DNA of 64,000 nt, taken from NCBI GenBank assembly GCA_028673005.1, contig CM054118.1, forward strand, positions 64,041,401-64,105,400, written 5' to 3'. Source of the stretch: Tanypteryx hageni (lineage: Eukaryota > Arthropoda > Insecta > Odonata > Petaluridae). This document shows positions 58,601 through 64,000 of this stretch, in pieces (within the stretch, counting starts at the first letter, position 1; each line of letters begins with the position of its first letter). The position numbers were made by a program, and so were the translations under genes. The notes under the pieces are model-generated. The model searched no databases. It was not told where the DNA came from and saw only the letters and a list, made by a program, of their open reading frames with translations.

Positions 58601-61528
58601 TAGGATTTTTCCAAGGTCGCCCGGCCCCCTGTTTTTGTGGTTTGAGGAGACCGCGAAAATTCAGCTGTTCCGTCCTTCGGAAGGGACGTTAAGCTTTTAC
58701 CCCCCCTGGTGTTCTTCGTAAGAGCAGGCAAATGCCTGCACCGGGTTTCCCTCCTCCATTCCCCGGTTATTCATTGCACTACCTCTGAGATACCCATTTG
58801 TGCAGTAAGAGAGGCGAATTGGCTGGGCACTCAAACAAACTTTTCTTTTAACGGCCGTTGTCACGGACTCACCCGAGATTGGGAGACGACTCTTTCGGAA
58901 CTGCGTTTGATATCGGATGCATAAAAGCCCTCGGCCTCCCTCGCAGGTATAGGCGAAGCTGGTTTGTTAAATACAAAACTACTAAACAGAGAAAAATTTA
59001 AACGGGGAAACGGGTTATTGCAGTTGAATAAACGAATTTATTATGGAATCGATAGTGTAAATAATGAAGGAATATGAAATTGGTCTAAAGTATTTTGAGT
59101 CAGCAAAAGTTTTTCATACGAATTAAAGGTATCATAAGGCATACGCCAATAGCAGAAAACACCTCGAGAAACAGAAAAGTATACTTTACGTTAACTAATA
59201 TACCACGGATAAATTAGGAGAAGCTGCGGCTATATTTGTAAAAATAATTCTTTTTATAAAGGCGGCAATTATTTCAACATACATTTTTGTTTGCTATACA
59301 TTAAATAAAATTATCTCAAATGCAATGGAGTACGAATCTGTTCACTTTATGTGCATAAGCATTATTGAATTGACTTCAGAAAAATAATTCTGAAATTGAC
59401 CGGAAATTTAACCTGGGTCGTCTGCTTTCGCGGAGAATCTCACTTCACAGGTTAGCCGCCCATAAAGCCCGCATTGATAGATCATTGGTAGAGACTCAGC
59501 TCGTAAAATTCAAAATACGCCTCTATTTATAGCTATGATCAGTTTTTTCTTCTTATCTCCCCTGAATTAAAAATTGCTTCGCAGTCCCTGATTTTCAGAC
59601 GGTTTATGGACACATGGATTTTCAATGTCATTGATATGATATGAACCATCGTATTCACATGACAAATTATTTTGGAACTTGTAACAAATTTTAGCTGGTA
59701 ACATTTTTGAAATTCGCCAGAGTTTATGAAATTGTCACAAAATTGGAGTAAATTAAACTGCCCTCAAAACCGCGCATCTGCAAAAAATAGAAAAAAATGA
59801 AGAGAGATCAGAAGCATTTTAAGCGAGTTTGAATGGGCTTTCACTTTTTTCTTCCCAAAAAGAGATAGAGAATGCTCCTGTTGACAATTTTTTACGACCC
59901 GGCGTTTCTCTGGGAGGAGAAGAAAGAATTTTTTTGGAATTCAAGGTTTCTATTCCTTATCGTAGAGTTTTCCGTCTCATCCTCTCTCAAGGTCTGTCGC
60001 TGCGGATAAAAAAGAGAAAATTTTTTAAGGAATGCAGTCCAACTTTTCTTTCACCGTCTTTGGCGACCTTTCAATTTCTACTTCTTCAACCTTCCTAACG
60101 CGCATTACTGGAATACCTGCTCGCATCCGATGACGAGGCGTTTTATAATTGCAGGCGCCACACGGTAGATGTAGGAATACACACACGCACATATTAGGAG
60201 AAAGATTTACGAGAAGATTTGAGTTGCAATTTGTTATTCTTACTGCATTTGTCCTATATTTAAAAAAAGAGTTAAATTGCTGTTAAAAAGAATTATTATT
60301 CGATAACGAGGTAACTAAAAGTACAAATAACGAAGTAAAGGCGAAAAAATAAAACACGCACACATTCTTAATACGTTGCTTTTCCTTTCAAGAATGCCCA
60401 TTAACCGATAAAATGAAAAAATAACATTATGTGTTCACAACTCAAATCCCGATTAACGCTTATCGCGTTATAATAGATATTGCGCTCTCATTATCTCGAG
60501 GTAGCTTGCCTCTTAAAAATTTGCTGCGTACGACCTTGCTCTCTGCAAATATTAATCTTGCGAGACTTTCTTTTATCCGAGACCATCCTGCTGTAGTAAA
60601 TCGAAAAATAAAGAGTTTGCTCGCAATCACGACATAAACGCGACACACTAACACAATTCAGAAACGACCGCCATAATTCTTTCGCACAAATCGAAATAAT
60701 TCACCGATTCAATTTCCAGCTGTTGCATCGTCCGAATAAAAATACATCCGCGAACCCGCCGATTAATGACGTCCTGAAAGATGGAGCACAAGTACTCGCT
60801 CCGAATTATAGCGCGAAATGCAGTCTTTAAAAGCATATTCGATGTTTCGTAAGGGTAATCACGCAGTTGCATACGCAATGAACGCGCGGAACGTATTGCT
60901 GTTTGAATTTATATGTATCGGGTAACCGAGACCGGTTTGAGAAAAAAATCTGACTTCGGAAACGAAAATAAAAGCGAGTAAATAGACGTGATTTGAGATC
61001 GGCTGTCGCGGAATTTGTAGGCAGGCTGTTTTAGGCTTAGCCACAGTAAAAGGGATCATATATGCCGAGGCTTGTAAAGCTTCGGTTCGCTCGGAGTGAT
61101 TTGAACAAATTGAAAAAGATTTAGGACTCGGAGATAAAGATCTAAGGCGGCAAAAGAAATATCAAGGGAGTAATCGCGTCGACACGAATACGGGAAGCCG
61201 TGATAAAGGCGACGCAAGTATTGGAAGGACGCCAAGGCGAGATTCTTCTGCATTTGAAAATGATACCGATAGCCAAAATTACTCTACGAATTACAAAGAT
61301 AAGACATACTAAGGAATAAGGCGAGCATTTGACTCAAAAATAACTAAAACATTTTGATAAAAAAGGCCTTGGAGTTATTAAAATTCAACACAATAAATGC
61401 ATGCGGGAAAGAGAGCGGGGTAAAATTAGGCATAAACTAATTAATAATTGAATAACATTAGAATAACACGAATAAATAACGACATTTGTCACAAAAGAGG
61501 CAGTTGAAGGATTGGAAGTTGTTTAGAG
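55620..61528. other. No gene recognised; GC-rich block at 58390-58930
   Basis: The 58390-58930 block is CpG-rich with overlapping open frames (94 and 71 codons on the plus strand) and strings such as GAATATATACGC that could serve as a TATA box. I cannot tie it to an exon; it may be a promoter of a gene outside or a conserved element. A smaller GC block lies at 56570-56990. The rest is AT-rich. Confidence 0.35.
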
Positions 61529-61844
61529 CAGCGGTGCCCAAACTTTTCTAATGGCGGGCCACATCAATGGTTGCGAATCCCTTGGCGGGCCGCATTGGAA
61601 GTTGTCAATTCTTCGGCGGGCCGGATTAGAGTTTAAATCGGAAAATTTCTATATATTCTGAGATGCCATTAAGTGAAAATCATGTCTAAATAAGGTTTTC
61701 ATGGCTAACATTTCAATATTTAAAGTTTTATTATGAAAACTTTCAAAAAATGTATGAATTTGTGTGTTAAATTTTTCGAATTGATTTTTCGCCTTAGCTT
61801 CGCGGGCCGCATTTGGCCCGCGGGCCGTAGTTTGGGCACCGCTG
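61529..61844. mobile_element. hAT MITE with perfect ends and target duplication
   Basis: 316 bp bounded by perfect 16-bp inverted repeats CAGCGGTGCCCAAACT and an exact 8-bp target duplication GTTTAGAG (61521-61528 and 61845-61852). Subterminal GCGGGCC strings recur (three near the left end, more at the right), as in hAT elements that bind transposase there. The core is AT-rich and non-coding. The preserved ends suggest relatively recent insertion. Confidence 0.92.
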
Positions 61845-64000
61845 GTTTAGAGGAACGTACGGAAAGAAACTCATCGCTGAGAATTTGAAATGTTGTATTG
61901 TTTTTTAAAAATGAAGACGAAGTTTTCATTTCCTCGGAACTACTCTTCATGTTGACACATTAACATGCTTGATAAGCTATGTTGCTACAAAAGCCATAAG
62001 AAGGTTGGGAAAACCAGATGCGCATTTCGGCTACAAAATAGCAATCTTCAGTGGTGACTAGTAGATTTTGAAGTTTATCAATTTTATCCCACTCATACGG
62101 AGAAATAGATCATTTTCTTCAGAATACTAGCAGAAAGTGAATAGGGGATCACATAGAACCATGCTATATTTTCCTAATCAAAATACCGTGAAATCTCATA
62201 TATGGCTGCAATCCATCATAAAGTGCAACCAGTGTAGAGAAATAGTTCAGACTTCCAAGAATGCGATGACAAATTTGATTCACAATGTTTTTTGAGGTGT
62301 TTTTTTACTTCACAAAAATCAGAAACAGATGGAGATTGAAAAAAACAAAACAGCAGACAGGAAGAAAAGTTGATTACATTTTTTAATCAGTTGATTGAAA
62401 TTTCGCACTTCCTTATTTTATATCAATTTAATGCAACATTCCTCATTTCGATCGAGAATCCTGGGTTTGTGAAATCGGAGTCGAAATAGATGCTTTCTCC
62501 ATTGTCTTTTTCTCGATTATTTTTCACAATTCTTTGCTAAAGAGACGCAATTCGACCCAAAGTTCAACGAACTTCTCAACAAAGTATCACCCTCAGCTCT
62601 TTAGAGAATCGTATGTCGGTGGCTATATTGGTAATCATACACTAAACTCCTCGAGTTCAAATAAATTACAATTGACGCTTTAAAAAGAACGAGAACAATC
62701 TACTCGTTGGCTATAGTAATGGCCACTAAAGTGTACCTTTCACAATATAGCGTGAGGTGCAGCCGTCGGTGGGACTTTGGAGTACTTCTTATGTAGTTCG
62801 ATGTGACCTTTTAATTCCATTTCAACTAAATCCACGGATGATTGGAAATTTCCTTTATTAATGGATCCACTCACTCGAAGAGCATTGAAACTACACGCCT
62901 TTCACCCTTCAATTAGCTCGATAATCGAGAACTTCTCCGCAATTTGAGAGACAATCGAAGAGACCTGGAAACGATCCAATTCGCAGCGACGCATAACCTC
63001 AAAAAAGTAAAGGATACGATTCTAGTCTTTCGGATTGGCTGATAGCATTTGGTTGGTTTTGAGGCATAGAAAAACAAAACGTAAGGGAAAAGTTTAGATG
63101 TAGCGAGTAAGTTAAGGATATAGGCGGTTGGATTTTTTCCAAATTGATCCTGTGATCCTCTGATTTGATAAAATGCACTATTCTAAATTACAGTGTAACG
63201 CATGGTTAACTAAACCTTCCAGGCATTTATAAAGGTCTACAGAATAGGTACGTTCTCTTGGATTTCTGACTGTGTACGAAATTTAAGGAGATATTTCAAA
63301 GCTTTTGGTTTCACATGTAATTATTTTAATTATCCTCTAATACGCAGAGATCAAGTATATCTGATTGAAAAGTATCTTAAAATTTATAGCCACTCGAAAT
63401 ATTTTCAGGAAAAGTTGTGTGCCATTCATAGATATCGCCAACTTTCGAGGAGAGGTTGGATGAATCTGAATAATCAGAGTATGCCCTTTGATTAAGCTAT
63501 AAAGTGACCTAACAGAAACCAAAATTTCTCTTTTCAAACATTTACGATGTACACACCTATTTCAGTTTTTAAGCAAAGTGAAAACGAGAATTATCTCTTT
63601 CTTCCTCAATTCTGCCTTTTTCTCATTCCCTCCGTCCTCTTATATGTTTTTTTGGATATTAACGGCTCAAAAGTAACTAATACACATAAAAAACAATTTT
63701 ATTTCCTGCGAAACCCAATTCATTATGGCGGTTGCGGTAATTTTCTCGTATTGTGGGCAATTATTCACAAAAATAAAATCAAGAAGTAAATACTATCCGA
63801 TCGTTACTCAGGTAGATTTGATCAGAAAAATTACTGATTATTCGCAAAACCGAAATTCTGATAATTATTGTATCGTTCCAGTACCTTTTGATTCTTAGGA
63901 TTGAATTTTAAACTTATATGGAATTTCACTTGTATTTTCGAGGGAGGCCAATACGTTTTAGAATATTCCTTACATGCTTTTGAATACAAATTTTTCTGGG
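61845..64000. other. No gene recognised
   Basis: AT-rich sequence; the longest frame is the 80-codon plus-strand one at 63547-63789, with no motif or splice context. Confidence 0.4.

Noticed and set aside
1..64000. CRISPR arrays, operons, phage or bacterial systems
   Set aside because: No regularly spaced repeats, no ribosome-binding-site-linked genes and no long intact frames; the sequence is eukaryotic in character.

Overview
The window looks like AT-rich, repeat-dense nuclear DNA from an invertebrate, most likely an arthropod and probably an insect. There is no bacterial-style gene packing. Long non-coding stretches carry hAT, pogo and piggyBac-type DNA transposon relics, one RTE-type non-LTR retrotransposon, tRNA-derived repeats, AT/GA/CA microsatellites and long strand-biased purine tracts. 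I cannot name the species.

No complete conventional gene is visible. The best host-gene evidence is a set of three minus-strand exons with strong splice signals. They are a start-codon exon (39942-39957, at the edge of a GC-rich block 39958-40440), an internal exon (19022-19123) and a terminal exon with a stop codon (17857-17993). Both introns would be phase 1 and the frame stays open across all joins. The predicted product is about 84 residues, acidic and Ser/Pro-rich, with no family I recognise. The first intron would be about 20.8 kb and holds much of the mobile DNA described here. This model is an inference and needs RNA evidence.

Layout: 0-6 kb holds degenerate coding-like sequence, a 66-bp near-perfect palindrome, a LINE 3' end and MITE fragments. 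6-17 kb is a mosaic of hAT-type elements with 8-bp target duplications, a tRNA-bearing repeat and two unnamed repeat families. 17.8-19.7 kb holds the two downstream exons and more copies of the tRNA-bearing repeat. 22.7-25.7 kb is dominated by purine-rich tracts. 25.9-29.5 kb is a nested insertion: a nearly full-length RTE-type LINE (9-bp target duplication, ATG-repeat tail) inside a piggyBac-like non-autonomous element bounded by TTAA. 29.9-36.5 kb has another hAT-like element, a perfect four-unit heat-shock-element motif, a pyrimidine tract and two copies of an approximately 0.8-kb repeat. 39.9-41 kb is the candidate promoter/5' exon. 43.6-50.6 kb holds an internally duplicated repeat, an inverted partner of the 9.4-kb hAT element, a pogo-like MITE and AT microsatellites. 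55.0-55.6 kb holds a broken pogo/Tigger-type transposase. 61.5 kb has a clean hAT MITE with a perfect 8-bp duplication.

The genes do not form an operon or pathway. The main story is a probable large intron and its flanks colonised by successive transposon waves, with nesting that gives relative ages: the piggyBac-like element is older than the RTE insertion, and a hAT-like element may be older than a tRNA-like insertion at 13.3 kb.
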